Program-made: the position numbers and the translations under genes
Source: a virus
IMG/VR virus record: IMGVR_UViG_3300030109_002631
Span: 45,864 to 66,265 of that record
Length of the DNA stretch: 20,402 nucleotides
Reading direction: 5' to 3' (one strand)
In this document: positions 6,468 through 12,456 of the stretch, piece by piece
Layout: every line of letters begins with the position of its first letter
Numbering within the stretch: position 1 is the first letter of the stretch
Notes under the pieces: model-generated
Database searches by the model: none
What the model saw: the letters and a program-made list of their open reading frames with translations, nothing else
Told to the model about the DNA's origin: nothing

Positions 6468-6652
6468 TGGAAAGAGACAGAAGTAGTTTAACTACACGAT
6501 TAAAACAGTTAGAAGCAGACAATGAATTGTTGAAGGATTATATAGATAACATAGCCAGTATCATATACTATCAGATGCCTTTGAAAGAACAGGACTTATG
6601 GGTAGATGATGTGGTTGATATGGGTTGGTATAACAAACCAAAGGATGAATAA
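6467..6652 (+). CDS. Coiled-coil small protein with the IYYQ-PL-EQD motif
   Basis: A 61-residue protein. The first half (residues 3-30) has a heptad-like leucine pattern (LTTRLKQLEADNELLKDYI), and the second half carries the motif shared with the gene at 6116-6277. Start and stop overlap the neighbouring genes at TAATG junctions, a sign of translational coupling. No known function. Confidence 0.6.
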   Translation: MERDRSSLTTRLKQLEADNELLKDYIDNIASIIYYQMPLKEQDLWVDDVVDMGWYNKPKDE

Positions 6653-6927
6653 TGGATAAGCTTAGACCAGAGAATGAACATCTATTAGAGGAAGCGAGAG
6701 GGGATGTGTATGGAGCTGAGAGTCAGGAAAATGTAGTTATGATGTTAGCTGAACTCAGACAGGAAAACCAAACACTAAAGAATTTATTAGACCACTCACG
6801 TTTCTTTGAACAGTTTATGGCACAGGAAGATGTATCGGTTGTAAAAGAACATGATGAAGAACAACCAGAAGACCAGATAAAGGTTAACTACCACGTGTCA
6901 GAAGAGAACCCAGAGTTTGAAGAGTAA
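6652..6927 (+). CDS. Acidic coiled-coil protein, unknown
   Basis: A 91-residue acidic protein. Residues 28-50 (MMLAELRQENQTLKNLLDH) fit a coiled coil, similar in character to the N-terminus of the previous gene product; the last 30 residues are rich in Glu and probably disordered. It is joined to both neighbours at TAATG junctions. It may oligomerise with the upstream protein, but nothing specific can be said. Confidence 0.6.
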   Translation: MDKLRPENEHLLEEARGDVYGAESQENVVMMLAELRQENQTLKNLLDHSRFFEQFMAQEDVSVVKEHDEEQPEDQIKVNYHVSEENPEFEE

Positions 6928-7049
6928 TGCTAACAGATAGATACTGTAGGTTTTGTGGAAAGAGGATATCCTTAGCTGAATGGGATTTATACGGAGGACA
7001 ATGTGGAACATGCTCAGTAGGTATATTAGACATCTTAGACTTTTTCTAA
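6927..7049 (+). CDS. Zinc-ribbon microprotein
   Basis: A 40-residue protein starting at ATG 6927, which overlaps the TAA of the previous gene. Cys7-x2-Cys10 and Cys26-x2-Cys29, each followed by Gly or Ser, form a classic four-cysteine zinc ribbon, with a hydrophobic tail (ILDILDFF). It is one of five such microproteins between 6.9 and 10 kb. Such proteins commonly bind nucleic acid or modulate a host enzyme; the target here is unknown. Confidence 0.65.
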   Translation: MLTDRYCRFCGKRISLAEWDLYGGQCGTCSVGILDILDFF

Positions 7050-7060
7050 GCTCTATTGAG

Positions 7061-7073
7061 AAAGCTTTATATA
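7061..7073 (+). promoter_or_regulatory. Archaeal promoter (BRE plus TATA box)
   Basis: AAAGCTTTATATA repeats the promoter module seen at 5526, 10741 and 17610. Transcription would begin near 7095 and give a leader of about 60 nt before the resolvase gene. TGAGAA, the half site of the dyads at 181 and 247, overlaps its left edge. Confidence 0.7.
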
Positions 7074-7157
7074 TCTCCCTATAATATATTAATATAGCAC
7101 TGCTAAATAATGCGTAATGCATAACATAGTGTTAACAATATTTAGCGAGGTAATGCT

Positions 7158-7661
7158 ATGGGAAGAAAAGATACAGGAAAGAACTTTGAAAATGAAATCA
7201 GACGTTCACTCAAATCCAGCAGACACATCTGGTGGTTCAGGATACAGGATACTAATGACATTAATAGATTCGTTAAAATTGCTGTTGCAGAGAAGCAACC
7301 AGCCGACTTCTTCACTGTATACAGAAGTAGACCAATTATGGTGGAGGCTAAAACTTCTCGGAATCTTAGTTCTTTTCCTTTATATTATGGTAATACCCGT
7401 TCTATTGCTCCTCATCAGGTAAAGGAAGGAGAAAGATTAGTGAGAGCAGGTGGACTGAGTTTTATATTAATACGAAGAGAGGAGTTTAGAAACAAAAAGG
7501 TGTATGCAATTACACCATCACAAGCGAAATACTTATATAGTAAGGCATACGATAAGAAATCAGTGAAGTGGCAGTGGTTTGATAAACATGCTATTGAAGT
7601 TGAAAGACTCAAGGCACCACTACGATGGAACTTACACAAATTATACGAAGAGGTAATATGA
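7158..7661 (+). CDS. RecU-like Holliday junction resolvase (PD-(D/E)XK nuclease)
   Basis: A 167-residue PD-(D/E)XK nuclease. The N-terminus GRKDTGKNFENEI has the Gly-Lys...Phe-Glu pattern of Hjc and RecU resolvases. PADF (Asp50), VEAK (Glu63 and Lys65) and HQ (Gln87), followed by GGLSFILIRRE, fit RecU particularly well. Such enzymes cut four-way DNA junctions formed during recombination-linked replication or before packaging. SD GAGGT lies 8 nt before ATG 7158, favouring it over an upstream ATG in another frame. The next gene overlaps its stop as ATGA. The RecU-like spacing in an archaeal setting is notable, though Hjc and RecU share a fold. Confidence 0.75.
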   Translation: MGRKDTGKNFENEIRRSLKSSRHIWWFRIQDTNDINRFVKIAVAEKQPADFFTVYRSRPIMVEAKTSRNLSSFPLYYGNTRSIAPHQVKEGERLVRAGGLSFILIRREEFRNKKVYAITPSQAKYLYSKAYDKKSVKWQWFDKHAIEVERLKAPLRWNLHKLYEEVI

Positions 7662-7792
7662 AAAAGAGAGCAACAAAGATACCATATGAAGGATATACTC
7701 TACCCCCCTCAGCAGAGAAGGGTGGACAGTTTGTAGACTTCAACAGAGTAATAGAAAGAAAACCAATAAAGAAGGTTAGGATTAAGAAATGA
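7658..7792 (+). CDS. Basic microprotein, unknown
   Basis: A 44-residue basic protein starting at ATG 7658, overlapping the resolvase stop as ATGA. AGGTAAT before the ATG can serve as SD. Lys and Arg cluster at both ends. No domain is recognised; coupling to the resolvase suggests a DNA-related role, which is speculative. Confidence 0.5.
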   Translation: MKKRATKIPYEGYTLPPSAEKGGQFVDFNRVIERKPIKKVRIKK

Positions 7793-7941
7793 CAATAACA
7801 GACTGGCTACTGTTCATAGCAGTAATAGATGGACCCTTAATAGGATTTATCTATCTCATTTGGCAGAAGCTGAAAAGTGAAATGAAAAGTAAAAAGCTAT
7901 TGCAAAGAATGGCTGAAGAAAGAGGAATGACAAAAGAATGA
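7789..7941 (+). CDS. Single-pass membrane microprotein
   Basis: A 50-residue protein with a hydrophobic segment at residues 5-25 (DWLLFIAVIDGPLIGFIYLI) followed by a basic, probably cytoplasmic, helix. It overlaps its neighbours on both sides as ATGA. It lies immediately before the isoprenoid-synthase-like gene and could help to bring it to the membrane, but this is only suggested by position. Confidence 0.55.
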   Translation: MTITDWLLFIAVIDGPLIGFIYLIWQKLKSEMKSKKLLQRMAEERGMTKE

Positions 7942-8540
7942 AAGAGATAATGGAAAAATATAGCACCACATTTTTTGAAGCGATGGATACATGGCCCGAT
8001 GAACTCAAAGAAGATATATACAAGTTATATGCTTACTTAAGAGTATGTGATGAAATGGTAGAAGGAGCTGAGTTAGCTGACTTCACACATTGGAGAGAAG
8101 TAATAGAACAATTCTATGAAGTAAGTGATAAGTATCAGTTCAAGGGTGAATGGTTAGCAGATTTTCATTTAGCTATGTATACTGATTTAGTTAAGAAAGA
8201 ACATACTGTGAAGTCTATGCTTGAGTATTGTAAAGGTTCAGCTGAGTCAGTAGGTGTAATGATGGCATCTATATTAGGCTGTGACCCACGAGCTGAGAGA
8301 CATGCAAGGGCTTTAGGTAGAGCATATCAAATAATAAACTTTGTTAGAGACTATGAAGAAGATATAGCTAATGGTTACCATTATATTACTGATGATTTTA
8401 ATTTATATATTAAATTATTTATGGAAGATTTGCAGATAGGTGTAGAAGGATTACACTTCATACCTGAAGACTTACGTGGTCCTATACTACATGCTAATCA
8501 ATCATACATAGAGGTGGCACGTGAAGCCAACCTACTATAA
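7938..8540 (+). CDS. Short phytoene/squalene synthase-like protein
   Basis: A 200-residue protein of the trans-isoprenyl diphosphate synthase class that joins two prenyl diphosphates head to head into squalene or phytoene. Visible signatures are YSTTFF (8-13), matching the Ser-Arg-Thr-Phe entry of the family, LYAYLRVCDEMVE (30-42) as first Asp-rich motif, and ALGRAYQIINFVRDYEED (125-142) as second, with the usual Gln, Asn, Arg and DxxxD. The first motif has Glu where the family usually has Asp. Members normally have some 280-340 residues; this one ends after the helix near residue 195 and lacks the C-terminal part. The reading frame is intact, so it may be a compact active enzyme or an inhibitor of the host enzyme. 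Confidence 0.7.
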   Translation: MKEIMEKYSTTFFEAMDTWPDELKEDIYKLYAYLRVCDEMVEGAELADFTHWREVIEQFYEVSDKYQFKGEWLADFHLAMYTDLVKKEHTVKSMLEYCKGSAESVGVMMASILGCDPRAERHARALGRAYQIINFVRDYEEDIANGYHYITDDFNLYIKLFMEDLQIGVEGLHFIPEDLRGPILHANQSYIEVAREANLL

Positions 8541-8772
8541 AGTATTGTGGCATAACTGCAACAGATGTAAAACACACTTTACCAGCGAAGCGCCTCATCT
8601 TAGAGCATATCTTTGTGATGAGTGTTGGAGAGCTATACCTCATTTCACAGTAAAATCAATACAAAAACCAGTAAAAAAGAAGGATGATATAAATATGAAG
8701 ACGATAATCTTATATACAATCGGCAATCTAATTTGTTTGGGGGTAATCGCATACTATTTGTGGTTTAAATAA
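8521..8772 (+). CDS. Zinc-ribbon protein with C-terminal membrane anchor, GTG start
   Basis: An 83-residue protein starting at GTG 8521, inside the end of the previous gene; GAGGTGG 4-5 nt upstream is a strong SD. Cys13-x2-Cys16 and Cys32-x2-Cys35 form a zinc ribbon, and residues 61-82 (TIILYTIGNLICLGVIAYYLWF) form a C-terminal transmembrane helix. The zinc ribbon would face the cytoplasm if tail-anchored. Translation coupled to the isoprenoid synthase gene suggests a shared location at the membrane. Confidence 0.65.
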   Translation: MKPTYYKVLWHNCNRCKTHFTSEAPHLRAYLCDECWRAIPHFTVKSIQKPVKKKDDINMKTIILYTIGNLICLGVIAYYLWFK

Positions 8773-8778
8773 ATAAAT

Positions 8779-8880
8779 ATGGTTCAAATCGAATGTTACA
8801 AATGCTTGAAGAGAGCATTTTTTGTAGATATAGAAGGCAACAGAAGGTGTGTTCACTGCACACCATACAAGGAAAAATGA
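8779..8880 (+). CDS. Zinc-ribbon microprotein
   Basis: A 33-residue protein with Cys6-x2-Cys9 and Cys24-x2-Cys27, spaced like a minimal zinc ribbon. It starts 7 nt after the stop of the preceding zinc-ribbon gene, whose four-cysteine domain it resembles, so it may be a trimmed paralogue. The upstream sequence is AT-rich without a strong SD; reinitiation after the previous stop is plausible. Confidence 0.55.
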   Translation: MVQIECYKCLKRAFFVDIEGNRRCVHCTPYKEK

Positions 8881-8881
8881 A

Positions 8882-8980
8882 ATGGATATTATACCCTTAG
8901 AAATTCCAATAAGAGACCAACTAAAGGTTCTCAGTTTACAACTCTCAGTATGGGTAGCGAAAGCCTTATATACTGGGTAG
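8882..8980 (+). CDS. Possible microprotein overlapping the next promoter
   Basis: A 32-residue open frame starting one base after the previous stop, with AAGGA 8 nt before the ATG. The product has hydrophobic stretches but no motif. Its last third lies over the promoter at 8959-8972, which could argue either way. It is called only on spacing and SD. Confidence 0.35.
   Translation: MDIIPLEIPIRDQLKVLSLQLSVWVAKALYTG
8959..8972 (+). promoter_or_regulatory. Archaeal promoter (BRE plus TATA box)
   Basis: GAAAGCCTTATATA differs from the common module at one base of the spacer between BRE and TATA. It predicts a start near 8995, so that the SD AGGTGAT at 8999-9005 and ATG 9009 follow within a very short leader. 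Confidence 0.6.
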
Positions 8981-9008
8981 TTATGGGTTACATTAACAGG
9001 TGATTTAA

Positions 9009-9314
9009 ATGAAAAGAACAGAACAAATCAACAAGCTGATGGATGCTGTAAAGCACTATCAAAAAACAGGAAAGCACAAGCAGGTTAGTATTAGATACAA
9101 CCCTGAAAACAGAACACAGTTTGACTTCGCTTCATGGAAGCACAGTTCAGACAGTAAGTCTGTAAGGCAAATATTACCAGAAGATATTAGAATGTCATCA
9201 GAAGGTAAGTTCTACGTTATCGGTAACGACAATAGATATAACTTGAAGCAGTATGCTTCTCAGTTTAAACAACACCCACGTTGTTACAGATTAGATAGAT
9301 TAGTGGTAGAATAA
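9009..9314 (+). CDS. WYL-like single-domain protein
   Basis: A 101-residue protein. After a short N-terminal helix (1-20), the order QVSIRYNPE (25-33), VRQILPEDIRMSSEGKFYVIGND (52-74) and CYRLDRL (92-98) follows the WYL pattern: a strand ending in Tyr, Arg-x-Ile-x-Pro, a strand ending Tyr-Val-x-Gly-x-Asp, and Phe/Tyr-Arg-Leu-Asp-Arg. WYL domains sense nucleic-acid ligands and regulate transcription or defence enzymes. Usually a winged helix precedes the domain; none is present here, so it might act by competing with host WYL regulators. It is the first gene after its promoter. The assignment is by eye. Confidence 0.5.
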   Translation: MKRTEQINKLMDAVKHYQKTGKHKQVSIRYNPENRTQFDFASWKHSSDSKSVRQILPEDIRMSSEGKFYVIGNDNRYNLKQYASQFKQHPRCYRLDRLVVE

Positions 9315-9662
9315 ATGGATAATTTATTAGAAGGTTTTCTCCAGTTAGCCAAAGGAAACGATAAGAATCTTTCAATGGAAGAACTATTGACAGAGGAAGA
9401 AAAGTTTGAATGGGAAACACTGGTGAAAGCGATGGACTCTATCGACATACTGAATGTGGGTAAAGACTTAGAAAAGGTTGCAAAGACATACAAACTACAA
9501 CGATGGCAGGAGCTATCACTGTTAGCATACGTGAAACTATTAGAGATGATGGTTAAGAGAGCAAAAGATTCTGGCGCTATCGAGTCTTTAGATAAGATAG
9601 GTAAAGGAGTAAAAGCACCACCTATGCCTCACGAGTTTGATGCAGGGAGTATGTTTGGTTAA
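9315..9662 (+). CDS. Acidic helical protein, unknown
   Basis: A 115-residue acidic protein that begins directly after the stop of the WYL-like gene. It appears almost wholly helical, with a long Glu- and Leu-rich segment (residues 1-80) and a Pro/Gly-rich tail. No family is recognised. The following gene starts within its last codons at TTG 9655, so they are coupled. Confidence 0.6.
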   Translation: MDNLLEGFLQLAKGNDKNLSMEELLTEEEKFEWETLVKAMDSIDILNVGKDLEKVAKTYKLQRWQELSLLAYVKLLEMMVKRAKDSGAIESLDKIGKGVKAPPMPHEFDAGSMFG

Positions 9663-9777
9663 TACCGTAGCATGTAACACATGCAGATGTAGATTAGCGA
9701 TGAACTACGTCAAATACAGAGACACAGCAGGTAATCCCTACTGTCACATATGTTATACGAGGTTACTAAATGGCTGA
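9655..9777 (+). CDS. Zinc-ribbon microprotein with TTG start
   Basis: A 40-residue protein starting at TTG 9655, 6-7 nt after the SD-like AGGGAG. Cys7-x2-Cys10-x-Cys12 and Cys30-x2-Cys33 give a zinc-binding site with one extra cysteine. It overlaps the gene before it by 8 nt and the one after it by 8 nt. It is the fourth zinc-ribbon microprotein of this stretch. Confidence 0.6.
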   Translation: MVNTVACNTCRCRLAMNYVKYRDTAGNPYCHICYTRLLNG

Positions 9778-9877
9778 ATTCTGGAATGAAGAAAGAAAGC
9801 TAAGAGTAGTAGACTATATGTCAGGAATGATATTTGGTTACTGTATAGGTATGATTGTAGGAGTGTGGATATTATGA
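9770..9877 (+). CDS. Single-pass membrane microprotein
   Basis: A 35-residue protein with a charged N-terminus and a glycine-rich hydrophobic segment at 17-35 (MSGMIFGYCIGMIVGVWIL), long enough for one transmembrane helix. It starts inside the zinc-ribbon gene and its stop overlaps the next start as ATGA. Glycine spacing (G-x3-G type) might mediate helix packing. Function unknown. Confidence 0.55.
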   Translation: MAEFWNEERKLRVVDYMSGMIFGYCIGMIVGVWIL

Positions 9878-9999
9878 GGTGTAGACGTTGTGGTAGAGAT
9901 TATGTAGGTATGATGAAATCAAATACATTCAATTGTCCACATTGTGGAGGAGTTCTCGCTACAGGCACACCAGTTCCATCGAGGTATAAAGATGAATGA
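9874..9999 (+). CDS. Zinc-ribbon microprotein
   Basis: A 41-residue protein with Cys3-x2-Cys6 and Cys21-x2-Cys24 followed by Gly-Gly, the classic rubredoxin-like zinc-ribbon arrangement. It begins at ATG 9874 in an ATGA overlap and contains the SD of the following gene. The Pro/Thr-rich tail is probably flexible. Confidence 0.65.
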   Translation: MRCRRCGRDYVGMMKSNTFNCPHCGGVLATGTPVPSRYKDE

Positions 10000-10318
10000 T
10001 AGATGGGAACAATTTACTCGAATATGGAAGAAAGGTAAACAGAATTCTACTGTAATGAGTATTATGTCAAAGGTCTCTGAGAGAGGTCTGAAACCAACTG
10101 AGGACAATTGTAGAGATTACTACATGGGTTACATAAGGTATTATGTAGACGCAATATCTGGACAAGGTGAACACCTTAATCCGAGAAAGAACAAAATAAA
10201 AATGAAAGCTTTAAAGAGGAATAAAAATGCGAAAGAACAAGGAGGATATCGCAAAGGTAAACCATCACATAAGGTGGGCCGAAGATATCCACAAAAGAAA
10301 CGAAAGATACAGCGATGA
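9992..10318 (+). CDS. Unknown protein with very basic C-terminus
   Basis: I place the start at ATG 9992 because GAGGT lies 7 nt before it; an upstream in-frame ATG at 9944 would begin inside the zinc-ribbon gene without SD. The 108-residue product has a helical N-terminal domain (1-65) and a Lys/Arg-rich tail of about 45 residues, suited to binding DNA or RNA. The last 92 nt are also read in another frame by the next gene, so the basic tail and the next N-terminus are encoded together. Confidence 0.6.
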   Translation: MNDRWEQFTRIWKKGKQNSTVMSIMSKVSERGLKPTEDNCRDYYMGYIRYYVDAISGQGEHLNPRKNKIKMKALKRNKNAKEQGGYRKGKPSHKVGRRYPQKKRKIQR

Positions 10319-10493
10319 TAGCAACTGGTGGCCTTTTGTCCAGAATATCAACGATGTGCTCGACAGGGTTGAGTTTTTAACTCAGCGCTTAGACGACATC
10401 GAAAACACCATTGATGGTGTAGATGGAAAGATAAAAAATCTTAGAAAGATTTTGATAAAATTAGAGGTAATAGATGACAGATTCATCTTCTAA
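10227..10493 (+). CDS. Coiled-coil protein, unknown
   Basis: An 88-residue protein whose C-terminal half (40-85) has the heptad pattern of a coiled coil (VLDRVEFLTQRLDDIENTI). SD AGAGGA 6 nt before ATG 10227 supports the start, even though it lies 92 nt inside the previous gene. The N-terminal part is Lys/Arg/His rich as a consequence of the overlap. Its 3' end overlaps the next gene by 20 nt. Confidence 0.6.
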   Translation: MRKNKEDIAKVNHHIRWAEDIHKRNERYSDDSNWWPFVQNINDVLDRVEFLTQRLDDIENTIDGVDGKIKNLRKILIKLEVIDDRFIF

Positions 10494-10740
10494 TAAAGAT
10501 AATGAAATGGCTGAAATGGCAGGAGAGCTTCTTCAAGCTCGAATGGAAGCTCAGTCAAGCAAGTTCACCCACTTATTGAGGGTAGGGACGTTTCAGCTGG
10601 AAGTAGCACCAACTGAGGACGTAGATGTTCGTGAATTCTTTACGGAAGTGCTTGATAAACTGATGGATAAATATGGAGATAGACTTCTTCAAATTGACAT
10701 CAGTCAGACAGCATCTCCTACAGGAACGATGCACGGATAG
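10474..10740 (+). CDS. Unknown small protein
   Basis: An 88-residue protein. GAGGT 6 nt before ATG 10474 supports this start. The order is a Ser-rich N-terminus, a helix with Met/Ala/Glu (12-28), strands around FTHLLRVGTFQLEV (31-44), and an amphipathic helix (53-70). I recognise no family. Its stop is directly followed by a promoter, so it closes this operon. Confidence 0.6.
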   Translation: MTDSSSNKDNEMAEMAGELLQARMEAQSSKFTHLLRVGTFQLEVAPTEDVDVREFFTEVLDKLMDKYGDRLLQIDISQTASPTGTMHG

Positions 10741-10753
10741 AAAGCTTTATATA
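10741..10753 (+). promoter_or_regulatory. Archaeal promoter (BRE plus TATA box)
   Basis: AAAGCTTTATATA starts directly after the preceding stop codon. A transcript beginning near 10778 would have a leader of about a dozen nucleotides, close to the SD AAAGGATGTG at 10776-10785. This promoter should drive the long replication operon. Confidence 0.75.
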
Positions 10754-10789
10754 TCTATATAGAGTATAAGCTACAAAGGATGTGAAATT

Positions 10790-11002
10790 ATGGCAGATAA
10801 AAAATCAAGTCTTGAATTAAAAGCGGGATTGTTCCGCAACACAGATAAGAATGGAAACGTTTATTACACAGGTAAGAACGAAGAAGGAGAGGAATTTGTA
10901 ATGTTCCGTAACTCCTATTGGAAAGAAGGTGCCTCCAAACCATACTTCAGGTTAATGAAGCGTGTAGGAGATGGCCCATCAACCAGTGCAGTAGAGGACT
11001 AA
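10790..11002 (+). CDS. Small unknown protein, first gene of the replication operon
   Basis: A 70-residue protein. The segment ELKAGLFRNTDKNGNVYYTG (residues 9-28) followed by EEFVMFRNSYWKEG and YFRLM looks like a small beta-barrel and recalls short phage proteins with a Gly-x-Phe-x-Asn...Tyr-x-Gly pattern (DUF736-like). The resemblance is weak. Being first behind a strong promoter, it should be abundantly expressed; an ssDNA-binding or inhibitor role is possible but unproven. Confidence 0.6.
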   Translation: MADKKSSLELKAGLFRNTDKNGNVYYTGKNEEGEEFVMFRNSYWKEGASKPYFRLMKRVGDGPSTSAVED

Positions 11003-11004
11003 AC

Positions 11005-11373
11005 ATGTTTAGAGGTAGAGATAGAGAACTGTTAGAAATGTGGCAGGACCTTCTCGGTGCAATAGAGATGGTAGAAGTCCCTCGCTACACAAGGTCAAAT
11101 CCAAATAAGAACGTTCAAGTCGATGAACAGAACGGAACCATTACTATCACTGCTGAGATGGCAGGGGTAGACAAAGAACAGGTAGATATCGAAGTAAGTA
11201 ATAGAACAGTAACCATTAAAGCAGAATCAGAAAGAAAGAACTTTACATGGGACAGAACTTTTGATTACGAGATTGACCCTGAGTCAGTGAAAGCAACTAT
11301 GGTTAATGGAATACTTGACATGACTATAGAAAAGAAATCGAAAACAAGTGCAAAGAAAGTGGAGATAAAATGA
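11005..11373 (+). CDS. Small heat shock protein, Hsp20/alpha-crystallin family
   Basis: A 122-residue small heat shock protein. The alpha-crystallin domain spans about 36-112, with ITAEMAGVDKEQVDIEV (48-64), TVTIKAE (68-74) and the hallmark A-x3-N-G-I-L-x-M-x-I (97-108); the C-terminal VEIK is a variant of the I-x-I tail that links dimers. These proteins hold unfolding proteins for refolding. In a virus they may protect capsid or replication proteins. I take ATG 11005, 8 nt after AGAGGA; the frame is open further upstream but overlaps the preceding gene. The next gene starts inside its last codons. Confidence 0.9.
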   Translation: MFRGRDRELLEMWQDLLGAIEMVEVPRYTRSNPNKNVQVDEQNGTITITAEMAGVDKEQVDIEVSNRTVTIKAESERKNFTWDRTFDYEIDPESVKATMVNGILDMTIEKKSKTSAKKVEIK

Positions 11374-11558
11374 CACAACAAAATTCAGATGTAGAACAAA
11401 TCAGTAATGTAAAGACTGTTGACCAATATAAACGTATATACGTTCCAGATAAGATATTAGAGGCTATGGGTCTCGAAGTAGGTGACAATTTGGTATGGAT
11501 GAACGATAAGATATCTGGTGAATACTTTATAAGAAAGGCAACTGTAACTATAGAATGA
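11370..11558 (+). CDS. AbrB/SpoVT-like DNA-binding protein
   Basis: A 62-residue protein. YKRIYVPDKILEAMGLEVGDNLVW (residues 20-43) is the swapped-hairpin AbrB signature: a strand, Ile-Pro-type turn, a short helix with Leu, then Val/Gly-Asp and a strand. Such proteins dimerise and bind DNA as transition-state or autoregulators; in archaea they are frequent antitoxins and viral regulators. GGAGAT precedes the ATG. It may bind the operator-like dyads of this genome, which is untested. Confidence 0.75.
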   Translation: MTQQNSDVEQISNVKTVDQYKRIYVPDKILEAMGLEVGDNLVWMNDKISGEYFIRKATVTIE

Positions 11559-12244
11559 GTTATAGCGATTGGATTCAATCATCTAAGAGTAATAGAATCT
11601 GGTTAGAAGAATCTATGACTGCTTTAGGGCAGTTTGCTTTTATATCACCTATACACAGAGTCCGACACTGGAACCCAGCCAAAAGGCAACGGGTTAAGTG
11701 TTGGGCTAAAGATGGTAATTGTATACACTGTGAACGTGAAATACCTAAGATAAACGAATTTACCTACGGTATCTATCATCAACAGAGTGAATACGAGGGT
11801 GGTGGTAAGCATGGAGTATCTTATATGAGTGTAACATTATCAACACATACACACTTCCAACAGTTATTTTCAAAAATAATAGATGGAAATGAAAACCCAA
11901 CTGATTTAGTTTTTGAGATAAAAAGAACTAAGATAATGACATCTCAAGGTAAACCTGTAAATGGGTATGAGTTAACACCAACTGAGATGGATATGTTTGT
12001 AAAAGAGAAGTTCAGACCAGCTTTAGAATCTTCAGAGGAACAGTCCTATACATGGGTAGTTCCAGAAGAAATAGTAGAGCATCTAAAAGAGAAAGAAGGA
12101 CAACCAATCACCATGATTGATTTATTTTTAATACTTAAAGATAACTTTGCAGGATATTCTGAGAAAGAACTAAAGACTTTTACTACGAGGTTGTGTGAAA
12201 ACAATGTGCTAAACTTAAGGAAAGCGAGGAAGAAATGGTTGTAG
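11555..12244 (+). CDS. Putative ssDNA-binding protein with zinc knuckle
   Basis: A 229-residue protein. Residues 30-62 contain HRVRHW and C49-x6-C56-x2-C59, which could bind zinc. Next come strand-rich segments ending in DLVFEIKRTKI (117-127) and GYELTP (137-142), a pattern typical of OB-fold phage ssDNA-binding proteins, where a metal site is also common. The last 65 residues (ITMIDLFLILKDNFAGYSEKELKTF...) look like a winged helix, as in RPA2-like proteins. Location between AbrB and a helicase gene, in a replication operon, agrees. I am moderately sure of OB-fold/ssDNA binding; a transcription-related role is an alternative. Confidence 0.5.
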   Translation: MSYSDWIQSSKSNRIWLEESMTALGQFAFISPIHRVRHWNPAKRQRVKCWAKDGNCIHCEREIPKINEFTYGIYHQQSEYEGGGKHGVSYMSVTLSTHTHFQQLFSKIIDGNENPTDLVFEIKRTKIMTSQGKPVNGYELTPTEMDMFVKEKFRPALESSEEQSYTWVVPEEIVEHLKEKEGQPITMIDLFLILKDNFAGYSEKELKTFTTRLCENNVLNLRKARKKWL

Positions 12245-12456
12245 ATAGAACGAGAACAGATTTGTCTGATTATTTATCTTATGTTATAGAGGAAAAATTA
12301 AATGGACTCTATGCAGAAGGTTATTCTTTAACAGACGCAATACAAGTATTAACAAAAGAAAATATAAATACATGGATTGTCGAATGGTATAAGAATCGAT
12401 TTGACAGGGCACCACCACAGTGGTTAGCGAGTTGGAGAGATGAAGAAAAAGTTTGA
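12235..12456 (+). CDS. Small helical unknown protein
   Basis: A 73-residue protein made of probable helices, with a Trp-rich C-terminal half (WIVEWYKNRF, WLASW). It overlaps the gene before it by 10 nt and the helicase-like gene after it by 17 nt. No family recognised; by position it may be a helicase loader or accessory factor, which is only inference. Confidence 0.6.
   Translation: MVVDRTRTDLSDYLSYVIEEKLNGLYAEGYSLTDAIQVLTKENINTWIVEWYKNRFDRAPPQWLASWRDEEKV

Noticed and set aside
7117-7422. A 101-residue frame overlapping the resolvase gene
   Set aside because: It lies out of frame within the well-supported resolvase, and the SD at 7146-7150 serves ATG 7158.
10918-11004. A longer N-terminus for Hsp20
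   Set aside because: It would lie inside the preceding gene without SD; ATG 11005 has AGAGGA at proper distance and gives a normal Hsp20 length.
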